Shown here piece by piece: positions 7,825 through 17,379 of a stretch of 64,000 bases of DNA. The translations under genes were made by a program, and so were the position numbers. This DNA is from Thermosinus carboxydivorans Nor1 (GTDB taxonomy: Bacteria; Bacillota; Negativicutes; Sporomusales; Thermosinaceae): assembly GCF_000169155.1 (NCBI RefSeq), contig NZ_AAWL01000005.1, positions 62,001 to 126,000 of the forward strand, read 5' to 3'. Under the pieces are notes generated by a model. It saw only the letters and a list, made by a program, of their open reading frames with translations, was not told the DNA's origin and did no database searches. Positions within the stretch are counted from its first letter, which is position 1. Each line of letters begins with the position of its first letter.

Positions 7825-9051
7825 GTGGCTGTTGGCAGAGGGGCAGCGATCGCTGTCCTATTGCTGTTTCTTGCAATCTTGCCAGCCTATGCCCAGATCG
7901 ACCCTGATATCGCATCACCCAATATTGTAATTAACCTGCCTAGTCGTACTCTCGAATTTTATTCCGGGAGTACACTTGTCAAGGTATACCCAGTAGCGAT
8001 CGGCAAACCTTCCACGCCTACTCCAACGGGGAATTTTAGTATTATTAGCAAGGAGGTGAATCCCTGGTGGTTCCCGCCGCGCGGCGGGGCGGCAGTTCCT
8101 CCCGGTCCTGACAATCCTCTAGGCTATCGCTGGATGGGTTTTTTGCCCATGTACGGCATTCATGGTACTAATACGCCCTGGGCAATAGGTACGGCCGTTT
8201 CTAATGGGTGTGTGCGAATGCATGAGGCGGATGTGGAGGAACTGTATGAGGTAGTGCCGTACGGTACACCGGTAAAGGTCACCTATGACCGTGTCAAGGT
8301 CAGAGTGGATGCTCACGGTAACGCGTCGGTCGGAATTTATCCCGATATCTATGGTTATAGTGACGTCACGCTGAGCGAGATAAAGCGCAAGCTTGCTGCG
8401 TATGGCTTGGCCGGTCTGGTAAGCGATGACTTTTTACTAAGGCTCATCCGCGAGGAACCAGATCGGCAGGTGGTAATTGCCCAATTCCATCAAATCCGCG
8501 TGAACGGCAAAACACTTGTTGAGCGGGCTGTTTATCAAGAGAACACGCTGTTCGTACCCGTCTGGGCCATTGCCGGTGCACTTAAGCGCAATATTCAATG
8601 GGATGAACAGACTCAGACCGTCCGCGCTGGCAATTTCAGCGCCCCTGGCATTGTCAAGGGCGACATCCTGTATATTACGTTCGACAACGTCCAGGTTTTG
8701 TTTGGTGGTCAGCAGCGTTGGCAACAAGAAGAAAGGCGCCTGGATATTAATGGGCACACCGCTGCATTAAATGGAAAAACTTTTACTAGTGATGTGCGGG
8801 TGCTTGACGGCATCCTCGCCATTCCGCTACTTGCTCTGGCTGAGACAATCGGCCAGAAAGTGGTGTGGGATGCGGCGAAAAAAGCGGCGACCATAAACGG
8901 CAAATCGCTGCCGCTTGGTCTTATTGCCGGTCAACCTTATATTCAAATAACGAAAATCTACGATTATTTTCAAGCCTATGTATATTGGAACGAGTCGGCC
9001 CGCAGCATTGAACTGACTTACCCCTTTAACGTCAAGGGTGGGAACGATTAA
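7825..9051 (+). CDS. L,D-transpeptidase (YkuD) with copper-amine-oxidase-like stalk domain
   Basis: A 408-residue exported protein. A signal peptide (to about residue 23, ending AYA) is followed by a YkuD L,D-transpeptidase domain with the catalytic block HGTNTPWAIGTAVSNGCVRM (His113, Cys129). The C-terminal part (about residues 235-400) resembles the copper-amine-oxidase N-terminal-like domain common in exported clostridial proteins (LFVPVWAIAGAL, LAIPLLALAETIG). It cross-links or anchors peptidoglycan by 3-3 bonds. The GTG start lies seven nt after AGAAGGG. Confidence 0.9.
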   Translation: MAVGRGAAIAVLLLFLAILPAYAQIDPDIASPNIVINLPSRTLEFYSGSTLVKVYPVAIGKPSTPTPTGNFSIISKEVNPWWFPPRGGAAVPPGPDNPLGYRWMGFLPMYGIHGTNTPWAIGTAVSNGCVRMHEADVEELYEVVPYGTPVKVTYDRVKVRVDAHGNASVGIYPDIYGYSDVTLSEIKRKLAAYGLAGLVSDDFLLRLIREEPDRQVVIAQFHQIRVNGKTLVERAVYQENTLFVPVWAIAGALKRNIQWDEQTQTVRAGNFSAPGIVKGDILYITFDNVQVLFGGQQRWQQEERRLDINGHTAALNGKTFTSDVRVLDGILAIPLLALAETIGQKVVWDAAKKAATINGKSLPLGLIAGQPYIQITKIYDYFQAYVYWNESARSIELTYPFNVKGGND

Positions 9052-9224
9052 TGTTTCCGCCCTGTTTTGTTGTTCGTTTGGCCGGGGAGGATTGACTTTT
9101 CGTTTCGGTACATAACCTAGAGCATGATTTTCAAAACTAAAAAGGGATTTCCCGATAGACGGCCAAATATATATAGATTATGTTTTTGGTACAAGCTTAT
9201 TAATTGTTAATGGGTGATAGGCAT

Positions 9225-11849
9225 ATGCCACAGAAAATGGTAATTATCGACGGGAGCAGCTTGATGCACCGGGCCTTTTATGCTTTGCCGCCGCTGACCA
9301 CGGCGGCGGGGCTATATACCAATGCTGTATATGGGTTTACAACTATGCTTGTAAAGCTGCTTAGCGACAACAAACCTGATCTTATTGCGGTTGCTTTCGA
9401 TAAAGGGAGAGAGACATTCCGCAGTCAGGTTTATGCCGAGTATAAGTCTCACCGTCAGGCCACGCCGGGGGAATTGTCGGAGCAGTTCGCCCTGGTTCAC
9501 GAGGTGCTGGCGGCATTCGGTATTCCCGTACTGGAAAAACCGGGTTATGAAGCCGATGATATTATCGGCACATTGGCTGCTCAAGCCAGTAGGCAAGACT
9601 ATGATGTTTTTATCGTGACCGGCGACCGGGATGCATTGCAACTGATTGGTCCTCGCACTAAAGTTATGCTTACCCGCAAGGGCATATCGGAAACCGAGCT
9701 GGTCGATATCAATGTATTACAGGAAAAATACGGGCTATTGCCCGAACAAATTACCGACCTTAAAGGCCTAATGGGCGATGCGTCGGACAATATTCCCGGC
9801 GTTCCGGGAATTGGCGAGAAGACTGCGGGCAAGCTTCTGCGCGAATTCGGCTCCGTAGAGAACTTACTGGCTAATATTGATAAGGTTTCGGGCAAAAAAC
9901 TGCAAGAAAGCCTACGGGCTAACGCGGAACTGGCTTTGTTGTCAAAAAAGCTGGCCACCATTGTCTGCGACGTACCGCTCGATTGTTCCCTGGAAGCGCT
10001 CAAAGCAGCGCCTGACGTAGACCGCGTACGGGAAGTTTTTCAAAGACTGGAGTTTAAAAGTTTGCTGGCTAAACTGCCTGAACTCTTTGACAGCAAGGCC
10101 TTACCGCAGAACGAAACGACCCTGGAACTGTCTCCTGCTAAGGCGGTTACCTCATTCACCGAACTTAGGGAGATCGTGGCCCGGGTAAAACGGTTAGGCA
10201 GCATGGTATTTTTTCCCCTGACCAGCGGAAAAATCCCTGCAGTTACGTTAATCGGCTTAGCTATATGGGCAGGCGATGAGGCAGTTTACATCCCGCATAA
10301 TGTTAACGGTTGGGAACTGGTGTGGGACCTGTTGGCTGACGAAACTATCCCCAAAGTTACCTATAATGCCAAAGACGTTTGTAATGCCTGTAAGGCTAAG
10401 GGAACGGAGCTGCGAGGGCTATGTTTTGATATCCAGCTCGCGGCTTATCTTTTGGAGCCAACAGCGGCAAAATACCCGCTGACGGAGCTTGCTTGCCAAC
10501 ATTTAGGTCTCGCTGTCGGCGACATGGATAAAGAGCACCTGGGCACGCCTGATTATGCCGGTTGGGCGGCTGAAGTAGTGCAGCGTTTATACCCGGTGCT
10601 CAAGGAAAAGCTTGTGGCGGCCGGGTTGGCTGAACTGTATGAAGAAATCGAGCTTCCGCTTGTTCCGGTGCTGTCCGAAATGGAAATTGCCGGTATCCGG
10701 GTCGACTTGACGCAGCTCGATGCCTTGGCGCAGGAAATTACGGATAGAATCGAGACTCTGTTGACAGAGATATATCAGTTAGCGGGGCAGGAGTTTAATG
10801 TTAACTCTACCCGTCAGTTAGGTCATATTTTGTTTGAGGTTCTCAAATTACCAGTAATAAAAAAGACAAAGACCGGCTATTCCACCGATGCCGAAGTTTT
10901 GGAAAAACTGGCGGGACAGCATCCGCTCATTGATTGTTTGCTTGAATACCGGCTGCTGACCAAACTGAAATCCACCTATTTAGACGGTCTGCGCGACCTT
11001 ATCCGGGCCGATACGGGGCGGATTCATACCCATTTTAACCAGACAGTGACGGCTACCGGACGGCTTAGTAGTTCGGAACCAAACTTGCAGAACATCCCCA
11101 TCCGCACCGAAATCGGACGCCGTATCCGAGAATTATTTGTGCCCGGGCCGGGTTATGACTGGATAATGTCGGCCGACTACTCGCAAATCGAGCTCAGGGT
11201 TTTGGCCCATATGTCGGGAGACGATAATCTGATAGACGCATTTCGGCACAATCAGGACATACATACCCATACAGCGGCCGAGGTGTTCGGCGTGCCGATG
11301 GCGGAGGTCACAGCCCAGATGCGGGCGCGGGCCAAGGCTGTTAACTTCGGTATTGTCTACGGCATCAGCGATTTTGGCCTGTCACGCGACATTGGCGTCA
11401 GCCGGAAAGAAGCGGGTCAGTATATCGACAGTTATTTTGCCAAGTACCGGGGTGTTAAAAATTATATTGACAATGTTATTAATCTGGCCAGACAGCAAGG
11501 TTATGTAACTACCTTGTTTGGGCGGCGACGTTTTTTGCCTGACATTAATAGCGGCAATTTCAACCAGCGGGCCTTTGCTGAGCGAACGGCCATGAATACG
11601 CCCATCCAGGGAACTGCTGCTGATATTATTAAAAAAGCCATGATCACGGTTTACCGGCAGCTAAGGGACAGGCGCCTGAAAAGCCGCCTGCTGCTTCAGG
11701 TTCATGACGAACTGGTACTGGAAGTAGCTGAAGCGGAACGGGTGCTGGTGGCTCAGCTTGTCAAACAAGCTATGGAGGACGCCGTCACTTTGGCGGTGCC
11801 GCTGGTTGCTGACGTTAAGACCGGCGCAAATTGGGCTCAGGCTAAATGA
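9225..11849 (+). CDS. polA: DNA polymerase I
   Basis: Replication/repair polymerase of about 874 residues. The 5'-3' exonuclease domain (residues 1-290) includes VIIDGSSLMHRAF, GYEADDIIGT, GDRDALQL and DNIPGVPGIGEKTA. The polymerase domain has motif A DYSQIELRVLAH, motif B RAKAVNFGIVYGISDFGL and motif C LLQVHDELVLE. The middle domain lacks the DxE metal ligands of a proofreading exonuclease (VFFPLTSGK stands there), as in Bacillus-type enzymes. The ATG at 9225 is preferred because GGGTGAT lies six nt before it; ATG 9210 and TTG 9204 are in frame. It is followed directly by mutM and coaE, an arrangement common in Firmicutes. Confidence 0.95.
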   Translation: MPQKMVIIDGSSLMHRAFYALPPLTTAAGLYTNAVYGFTTMLVKLLSDNKPDLIAVAFDKGRETFRSQVYAEYKSHRQATPGELSEQFALVHEVLAAFGIPVLEKPGYEADDIIGTLAAQASRQDYDVFIVTGDRDALQLIGPRTKVMLTRKGISETELVDINVLQEKYGLLPEQITDLKGLMGDASDNIPGVPGIGEKTAGKLLREFGSVENLLANIDKVSGKKLQESLRANAELALLSKKLATIVCDVPLDCSLEALKAAPDVDRVREVFQRLEFKSLLAKLPELFDSKALPQNETTLELSPAKAVTSFTELREIVARVKRLGSMVFFPLTSGKIPAVTLIGLAIWAGDEAVYIPHNVNGWELVWDLLADETIPKVTYNAKDVCNACKAKGTELRGLCFDIQLAAYLLEPTAAKYPLTELACQHLGLAVGDMDKEHLGTPDYAGWAAEVVQRLYPVLKEKLVAAGLAELYEEIELPLVPVLSEMEIAGIRVDLTQLDALAQEITDRIETLLTEIYQLAGQEFNVNSTRQLGHILFEVLKLPVIKKTKTGYSTDAEVLEKLAGQHPLIDCLLEYRLLTKLKSTYLDGLRDLIRADTGRIHTHFNQTVTATGRLSSSEPNLQNIPIRTEIGRRIRELFVPGPGYDWIMSADYSQIELRVLAHMSGDDNLIDAFRHNQDIHTHTAAEVFGVPMAEVTAQMRARAKAVNFGIVYGISDFGLSRDIGVSRKEAGQYIDSYFAKYRGVKNYIDNVINLARQQGYVTTLFGRRRFLPDINSGNFNQRAFAERTAMNTPIQGTAADIIKKAMITVYRQLRDRRLKSRLLLQVHDELVLEVAEAERVLVAQLVKQAMEDAVTLAVPLVADVKTGANWAQAK

Positions 11850-11866
11850 ACGGAGTGATAAGCAAA

Positions 11867-12691
11867 ATGCCGGAAATGCCGGAAGTAGAGACCATCCGCC
11901 GTACGCTCGCTGACAAGGTCGTAGGCCGACGTATCGAAGCGGTAAAAATTGATTTGCCCCGTCTGGTTAAATGGCCTTCGGTTTCTGAATTTAAGGAAGC
12001 AGTAACAGGCAGAAAAATCGAGCGCCTTGACCGACGCGGCAAATATCTGCTGTTTCGCCTTGAACACGACCTGGTCATGGTGGTACACTTGCGCATGACT
12101 GGCCGGCTGTATTATGTACCGGCCGGTTATCAGCACGATAAATTTACGCATATTGTTTTCGATCTCGATAATAATGATGCTCTGATTTATGCCGACTCGC
12201 GCACGCTAGGCACCCTTTATGCCATACACCTTGCTGACCTGGGACGAATTGCCGGGTTAGCCACTATGGGCCCTGAGCCGCTTTCACCGGAATTCACTTT
12301 CGATTATTTCCGGATGATGTTGAAAAAGCGGCAGTCGTCGATTAAGGCTGTCCTGCTTAATCAGCAGCTTATCGGTGGTTTGGGCAACATCTATGTAGAC
12401 GAAAGTTTAGCTGTGGCTGGCATTGCGCCGACGCGCCCCGCCGCCAGTCTTAGCGAGGACGAAACGCAGAAACTTTATCGCGCTATAAATCAGGTCATCG
12501 AAGAAGGTATTGCCCATGGAGGGACAAGTTTTCGCGATTACCGCGACGGAGTCGGACAAACCGGCAGTCACCAGCATTATCTGCGGGTATATGGCCGTAA
12601 GGGACAGCCCTGCCAGCGGTGCGGCATGCCAATTGTCCGCACGGAAGTAGCCGGCCGGGGTACTCACTTTTGTCCAATATGTCAACGATAG
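11867..12691 (+). CDS. mutM: formamidopyrimidine-DNA glycosylase
   Basis: A base-excision repair enzyme removing 8-oxoguanine and related lesions, with AP-lyase activity. The start must be ATG 11867, because the catalytic proline follows the initiator (PEMPEVETIRRTL); GGAGTGAT is well spaced. Other motifs are the lysine in RRGKYLLFRL, the VVHLRMTGRL strand, the H2TH region GLGNIYVDE and a C-terminal CxxC...CxxC zinc finger with GRGTHFC. It lies 17 nt after polA, and coaE follows after 14 nt. Confidence 0.95.
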   Translation: MPEMPEVETIRRTLADKVVGRRIEAVKIDLPRLVKWPSVSEFKEAVTGRKIERLDRRGKYLLFRLEHDLVMVVHLRMTGRLYYVPAGYQHDKFTHIVFDLDNNDALIYADSRTLGTLYAIHLADLGRIAGLATMGPEPLSPEFTFDYFRMMLKKRQSSIKAVLLNQQLIGGLGNIYVDESLAVAGIAPTRPAASLSEDETQKLYRAINQVIEEGIAHGGTSFRDYRDGVGQTGSHQHYLRVYGRKGQPCQRCGMPIVRTEVAGRGTHFCPICQR

Positions 12692-12705
12692 ACGAGGTAG
12701 GTCTA

Positions 12706-13305
12706 ATGTATGTGATTGGGTTGACAGGTGGTATTGGCAGTGGTAAAAGTACCGTTAGCGCTATGCTGCAAGAGTTGGGAGCCGTTATTATCGATGCCGA
12801 TGAAATTGCCAGGGAGGTTGTAGCGACCGGGAAGCCAGCCTGGCGGGAAATAAAAGACGAGTTTGGTCTCGGCGTCTTGAATGGTAACGGTAGTATTAAC
12901 CGCAAAGCTCTTGGGGAGATTGTTTTTAGCGATGCCAAGCAGCGGGCCAAGCTGGAAGCAATTACCCATCCTCGCATCCAAGCGGCGGTTGAAACCGCTC
13001 TTAAAGCAGCTCGCAAAGCGGGAGTAAGGGTAGTGGTGCTGGACGTACCGCTGCTAATAGAGAAAGGTTGGGACCATCTTGCCGACGCCGTTTGGGTAGT
13101 CTATGTAGATGAGCGGACGCAGCTTGAACGGCTTATGGCGCGGGACAGACTGACCGAAGATGAAGCTAGGGCGAGGATAAGCGCGCAAATGTCTCTGCGG
13201 GAAAAAGCAGAGCGTGCCCACGTCGTAATTGATAACAGCGGTAGCATCGATGCCACGCGCCGGCAGGTGCTAATCGCCTGGCAGAAAATCCCCGCTGAAC
13301 AATAG
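12706..13305 (+). CDS. coaE: dephospho-CoA kinase
   Basis: 199 residues; catalyses the last step of CoA synthesis, phosphorylating dephospho-CoA. The Walker A motif GLTGGIGSGKST is at the N-terminus, followed by DADEIAREV, ITHPRI, VVVLDVPLLIE and the lid arginines in RDRLTEDEARARI. Start at 12706 fits the GAGGTAGG ribosome site. Third gene of the polA-mutM-coaE cluster. Confidence 0.95.
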   Translation: MYVIGLTGGIGSGKSTVSAMLQELGAVIIDADEIAREVVATGKPAWREIKDEFGLGVLNGNGSINRKALGEIVFSDAKQRAKLEAITHPRIQAAVETALKAARKAGVRVVVLDVPLLIEKGWDHLADAVWVVYVDERTQLERLMARDRLTEDEARARISAQMSLREKAERAHVVIDNSGSIDATRRQVLIAWQKIPAEQ

Positions 13306-13365
13306 CGAATGTTTGCATTAGTCAATACATACTTTGTAGCGAGTAATATGACGGAGTGATTAATT

Positions 13366-13935
13366 TTGCGCGTTTTGTCCTGGCTGAAGGCATTGGTTGT
13401 AGGGCTTTTTGTATTGGCCGCCGGGAGTTATGCCGTTTATAACAGTGAATGGTTTCAAAAAAAATACCTGTATCCATTTCCGTATCAGAATTTAGTTTAT
13501 CAATACTCCCTGGAGCATAATCTTGACCCTTTTTTGGTAGCTGGCCTTATTCGCACGGAAAGCAAGTTTGTCCCTCAGGCCGTCTCCCCGAAAGGGGCGC
13601 TGGGATTGATGCAAATAATGCCGGAAACTGGTCAATGGCTGGCGGGACAAATTGGGAGGCGGGATTTTCAGGTACAGGATTTGACAGACCCGGAGACTAA
13701 TATTGCTTTTGGAACTTGGTACCTTGCGTCACTAAAGCGCGAATTTCAGGATAACGAAGTTCTGGCTCTTGCCGCCTATAACGGCGGAAGGGGCAATGTG
13801 CGCCAGTGGATGCGCCAGTATGGCTGGGATATGTCTTTCCAAGACATCAGGCAAATTCCTTTCCGTGAGACGCGCGAATATGTCACAAAGGTGCTGCGTA
13901 ATAAAAGGCGTTATCAGGAGTTGTATGGAAAATAG
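13366..13935 (+). CDS. lytic transglycosylase (SLT domain)
   Basis: 189 residues with one N-terminal membrane segment (about 8-26) and a Slt70-type catalytic domain. The catalytic Glu65 lies in GLIRTESKF, followed by SPKGALGLMQIMPETG and LAAYNGG. It cleaves the glycan strand of peptidoglycan to 1,6-anhydro products. The TTG start is preceded by CGGAGTGAT. The stop overlaps the ribosome site of the next gene, so the two are co-transcribed. Confidence 0.92.
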   Translation: MRVLSWLKALVVGLFVLAAGSYAVYNSEWFQKKYLYPFPYQNLVYQYSLEHNLDPFLVAGLIRTESKFVPQAVSPKGALGLMQIMPETGQWLAGQIGRRDFQVQDLTDPETNIAFGTWYLASLKREFQDNEVLALAAYNGGRGNVRQWMRQYGWDMSFQDIRQIPFRETREYVTKVLRNKRRYQELYGK

Positions 13936-13946
13936 GAGGTGCTGTC

Positions 13947-15584
13947 TTGCGTTTAGGCAAGATATGGCTCGCCGCCGCTCTGTCGCTAATATTAGTGCTT
14001 GCCGTCGGTTGCGGCGGAACAAAACTTAATTCCGAGGGACAGGAGACACGAGAGCTGCAGCAAGGCGGTCAGCTTGTTTATGGCAGTTTGCAAGAGCCAA
14101 ACACGCTTAATCCGCTGCTATCTGACCTTTTGGCGACAGCCGAAGTAGGCAGTCTTATTTTCAGCGGTTTAATTACCGTTAATGACAAAGGGGAATGGGT
14201 ACCTGATCTAGCGGTTGAAGTGCCTACCGTCCAAAACGGTGGCGTCAGTCCTGACGGCTTAACCGTAATATACAAACTCCGGCAGGGGGTTACCTGGCAC
14301 GATGGTCAGCCGTTTACCGCCGCTGACATCAAGTTTACCTGGCAATATATCTTGAACCGTAAAGTAAACGTTATTTCCCGCGATGGTTACGACCGGATCA
14401 AGGCGATAGAGACTCCCGACCCTTATACCGCCGTCATTCGTTTTGAGCAGCCTTATGCGCCCTATCTCACCCTATTTCGCACTATCCTGCCCAAACATAT
14501 TCTGGAAGGTGTCGAAGATTATAACAAGGCTGGCTTTAATCGCCGGCCAATAGGAACAGGACCCTTCAAATTCAAGGAATGGCGACTAGCCGAAGCGATT
14601 ATCTTGGAGGCCAACCCCGCTTACTATCGCGGGAAACCCCATTTGGATAGCATCATGTATAAAGTAATCCCCGATCCTAATATTTTATTGACCCAGTTGA
14701 AAGCCGGCGAAATCGATATTGCGAGCAGTATCGGCTTTACCCAACTTGAGCAGGTAAAAGCGATTGACGGAGTTCAGACATTGGTTACGCCGAACATGAT
14801 TTGGGAACATCTGGACTTTAATTTAGACAATCCATTGTTCCAGGATGTCCGCGTACGTCAGGCTATTGCTCTGGCTATCGACCGGCAGAGTATCGTCAAC
14901 ACGGTGCTAAAGAATGTAGCTATTCCCGCGGTAGCTGACCAGTCGCCGTTTTCTTGGGCTTATAATCCCGCGCTCAAACCACCGGCAAGGGATGTGAATA
15001 GGGCGCGTGAACTCCTGGTCCAGGCCGGTTGGAAACAGGGGCCGGACGGAGTGTTTGCCAAGGACGGGCAACGGTTGGCTTTCTCGATCGTTACAACCGG
15101 GGACAATAAAATCCGGGAAACGGTCGGGCAGGCGATTATTCAACAACTAAAAGAGGTAGGCATACAAGGGGAGCTGCGCTTGGTCGATGTTCCGCTCTTC
15201 TTTGGCGATGTGCTGAAAAACCGCCGGTTTGAGACGGCGATGTACGCATGGGTAGCCGGGCTGGACCCCGATAACCAAAGTTTATGGCATTCTAAAAAAA
15301 TACCCAGCCGGGCCAACGGCTATGAGGGACAGAATTATCCTGGCTGGCGCAATCCGGAAGTGGATGCTCTGACCGAACAGGGGGCGCGTACGCTTGACCT
15401 GGGGAGCCGTAAGCAAATTTATTTTCGCCTTCAAGATCTCATTGTCCAGGAGGTTCCTGTCATTCCCCTCTATTTCCGGGCTAACATTGATGCGGTCAAG
15501 ACCCGGGTGGTCAATTACCGGCCTAATCCGACTCCTGCCGGCAACCTATGGAATGCGTGGGAATGGGCATTGTTGGCTAAATAA
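13947..15584 (+). CDS. oligopeptide ABC transporter substrate-binding lipoprotein
   Basis: A 545-residue family 5 (OppA/DppA) solute-binding protein. The lipobox LAVGC at residues 18-22 predicts lipid anchoring. Family signatures are YGSLQEPNTLNPLLSD, YKLRQGVTWHDGQPFTAADIKFT, GTGPFKF and the VRQAIALAIDR helix. A TTG start with AGGAGGT six nt upstream overlaps the preceding stop. No permease or ATPase genes are adjacent, so it must share a transporter encoded elsewhere. A link with the adjacent transglycosylase (muropeptide uptake) is only an inference from position. Confidence 0.92.
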   Translation: MRLGKIWLAAALSLILVLAVGCGGTKLNSEGQETRELQQGGQLVYGSLQEPNTLNPLLSDLLATAEVGSLIFSGLITVNDKGEWVPDLAVEVPTVQNGGVSPDGLTVIYKLRQGVTWHDGQPFTAADIKFTWQYILNRKVNVISRDGYDRIKAIETPDPYTAVIRFEQPYAPYLTLFRTILPKHILEGVEDYNKAGFNRRPIGTGPFKFKEWRLAEAIILEANPAYYRGKPHLDSIMYKVIPDPNILLTQLKAGEIDIASSIGFTQLEQVKAIDGVQTLVTPNMIWEHLDFNLDNPLFQDVRVRQAIALAIDRQSIVNTVLKNVAIPAVADQSPFSWAYNPALKPPARDVNRARELLVQAGWKQGPDGVFAKDGQRLAFSIVTTGDNKIRETVGQAIIQQLKEVGIQGELRLVDVPLFFGDVLKNRRFETAMYAWVAGLDPDNQSLWHSKKIPSRANGYEGQNYPGWRNPEVDALTEQGARTLDLGSRKQIYFRLQDLIVQEVPVIPLYFRANIDAVKTRVVNYRPNPTPAGNLWNAWEWALLAK

Positions 15585-15600
15585 TTTTTAGGAAAAATGC

Positions 15601-15630
15601 TTGACGATAGCGAAAATGTTATGGTAATAT
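15601..15630 (+). promoter_or_regulatory. promoter of the tRNA-Leu pair
   Basis: TTGACG at 15601-15606 and TAATAT at 15625-15630 are separated by 18 nt, about 38 nt before the first tRNA. Confidence 0.75.
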
Positions 15631-15667
15631 AATTGTGTCGCTGAAAGCGACGGCTAACCCAAAAGAT

Positions 15668-15754
15668 GCGGTCGTGGCGGAACTGGCAGACGCGCTAGAC
15701 TCAGGATCTAGTGGGGGCAACTCCATGGAGGTTCAAGTCCTCTCGACCGCACCA
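15668..15754 (+). tRNA. tRNA-Leu (CAG)
   Basis: An 87-nt class II tRNA with acceptor GCGGTCG/CGACCGC, anticodon stem CTAGA/TCTAG with loop CTCAGGA, long variable arm and encoded CCA. Confidence 0.95.
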
Positions 15755-15777
15755 CACTTTTATACCTCCCCTAATAT

Positions 15778-15863
15778 GCGGTTGTGGCGGAACTGGCAGA
15801 CGCACCATCTTGAGGGGGTGGCGCCCAAAAGGCGTGTGAGTTCAAATCTCACCAACCGCACCA
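15778..15863 (+). tRNA. tRNA-Leu (GAG)
   Basis: A class II tRNA with acceptor GCGGTTG/CAACCGC, anticodon stem CCATC/GGTGG with loop TTGAGGG, and encoded CCA. Its first 25 nt are almost identical to the preceding tRNA-Leu, suggesting tandem duplication followed by anticodon divergence. Confidence 0.93.
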
Positions 15864-15869
15864 ATTATT

Positions 15870-15903
15870 AAAACCTACGAACATTTTGTTCGTAGGTTTT
15901 TTG
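15870..15903 (+). terminator. terminator of the tRNA-Leu pair
   Basis: The perfect hairpin AAACCTACGAACA/TGTTCGTAGGTTT has a 3-nt loop and T6. Confidence 0.92.
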
Positions 15904-16089
15904 CATTTTTGCGCCTTTGTGGGTAAATCGATCATGTTAACTTCGATGTAATTTTATTCCGGTTGCGCAGGAAAATACGCAGGGATTTCGAATTTTATTT
16001 TGTTAACTTTAAAAAAAATTGCGAAAGGGGTGGGAGGGGAGATTAGTTTACCAGTCAACGGGATTTTTTGAAAAAAGGGAGGTGCATTT

Positions 16090-17343
16090 ATGGTTTGGGT
16101 TGGAGGCTTAATTGTTCTGTTAACTTTTTATGCGATCATCAAAAGGTATGAGACGCGGTTAGTCCTGTTTATTTCCGGTCTATTAATGGCGCTTTTGTCC
16201 GGCAAACCCCTCGCCGCCATTGATGCCTTCAGTGCGGCAATGATCAACAGTGGACTTGTCCCGGTTATCGCCACGGTTATGGGTTTTGCCTTTGTGATGA
16301 AGCTGACAAAATGCGATATGCATTTAGTACATCTTCTGGCTGGTTTCTTAACCAAGTTTCGCCCCATTCTAATTCCGGGTACGGTATTGGTTACCTTTGG
16401 TATCAACATTGCTTTGCCGAGTGCGGCAGGCTGCGCGGCAGCAGTCGGCGCTATTTTGATCCCTGCCTTAATAAGCGCCGGTATTCATCCGGCTATTGCC
16501 GCCAGTGCCGTGTTGGCTGGTACTTGGGGCAGCGTTTTTAGTCCGGGTTCGGCACACAATCCTTTTATTGCGAAGTTGGCGAATGTAGACGTAATGACCG
16601 TCATTGCCGGTCATACTAAGGCCGCTATTGTTGGCGCCGTTGTCGCCGCTATCGCTTTGACGGCGGTAGCCTTCTTTCGCAAAGAAGATCGCGGGTATCA
16701 GGGCGCCGCTAACCTGCTAGATGATAAGCAAGAATTTAAGGTTAATTATCTTAAAGCGCTTGTTCCCCTTGTTCCGCTTGCGCTTTTGGTACTGGGCAGC
16801 AAACAGGTACACCTCATCCCCGAAGTTACAGTGCCGCAGGCCATGATTTTTGGCGTTATACTAGGCTTTGTCGCCACTTTCACTAATCCCCAGGAAATTT
16901 CGAAGCAGTTTTTTGCCGGTATGGGCGAAGCCTATGCAAATGTTATTGGCATTATTGTTGCCGCCGCCGTCTTTACCAAGGGAATGGAACTCATCGGTCT
17001 TACCGGTGCGCTCATCGCTGCTATGAAGCAGTCGGCACATATCGCCAAGGTTGCCGCTACCTTTGGACCGTTCATCATTGCTGTACTGTCCGGCTCTGGC
17101 GATGCGGCTACACTAGCCTTCAACGGAGCCATTACGCCTTACGCGCAACAATTTGGCTTTGGCATTACGCAAATGGGCTCCCAAGCTTTCCTTAGCGGTG
17201 CCCTTGGCCGTTCAATGTCGCCTGTGGCCGGTGCTGCTATCGTGTGCGCTCAACTGGCCGGGGTTAATACCATTGAACTGACTAAGCGCAATGCCTTAGG
17301 TATGATTTTGGCCGCTTTAGTCACGATGTTATTACTTCTGTAA
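16090..17343 (+). CDS. DcuC-type C4-dicarboxylate carrier
   Basis: A 417-residue polytopic inner-membrane protein with about 12 hydrophobic segments, resembling the DcuC family of anaerobic C4-dicarboxylate exchangers or effluxers. Conserved-looking stretches are SAAGCAAAVGAILIPALI, GTWGSVFSPGSAHNP and LSGSGDAATLAFNGAITPYA. GGGAGGTG precedes the ATG. It is followed after 36 nt by an M20 amidohydrolase, so the natural substrate may be an amino-acid amide or dipeptide-like acid rather than succinate. This is inferred from context only. Confidence 0.82.
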   Translation: MVWVGGLIVLLTFYAIIKRYETRLVLFISGLLMALLSGKPLAAIDAFSAAMINSGLVPVIATVMGFAFVMKLTKCDMHLVHLLAGFLTKFRPILIPGTVLVTFGINIALPSAAGCAAAVGAILIPALISAGIHPAIAASAVLAGTWGSVFSPGSAHNPFIAKLANVDVMTVIAGHTKAAIVGAVVAAIALTAVAFFRKEDRGYQGAANLLDDKQEFKVNYLKALVPLVPLALLVLGSKQVHLIPEVTVPQAMIFGVILGFVATFTNPQEISKQFFAGMGEAYANVIGIIVAAAVFTKGMELIGLTGALIAAMKQSAHIAKVAATFGPFIIAVLSGSGDAATLAFNGAITPYAQQFGFGITQMGSQAFLSGALGRSMSPVAGAAIVCAQLAGVNTIELTKRNALGMILAALVTMLLLL

Positions 17344-17379
17344 TCTTACATTTACTACATTGGAAATGGGGGAGTGGGC

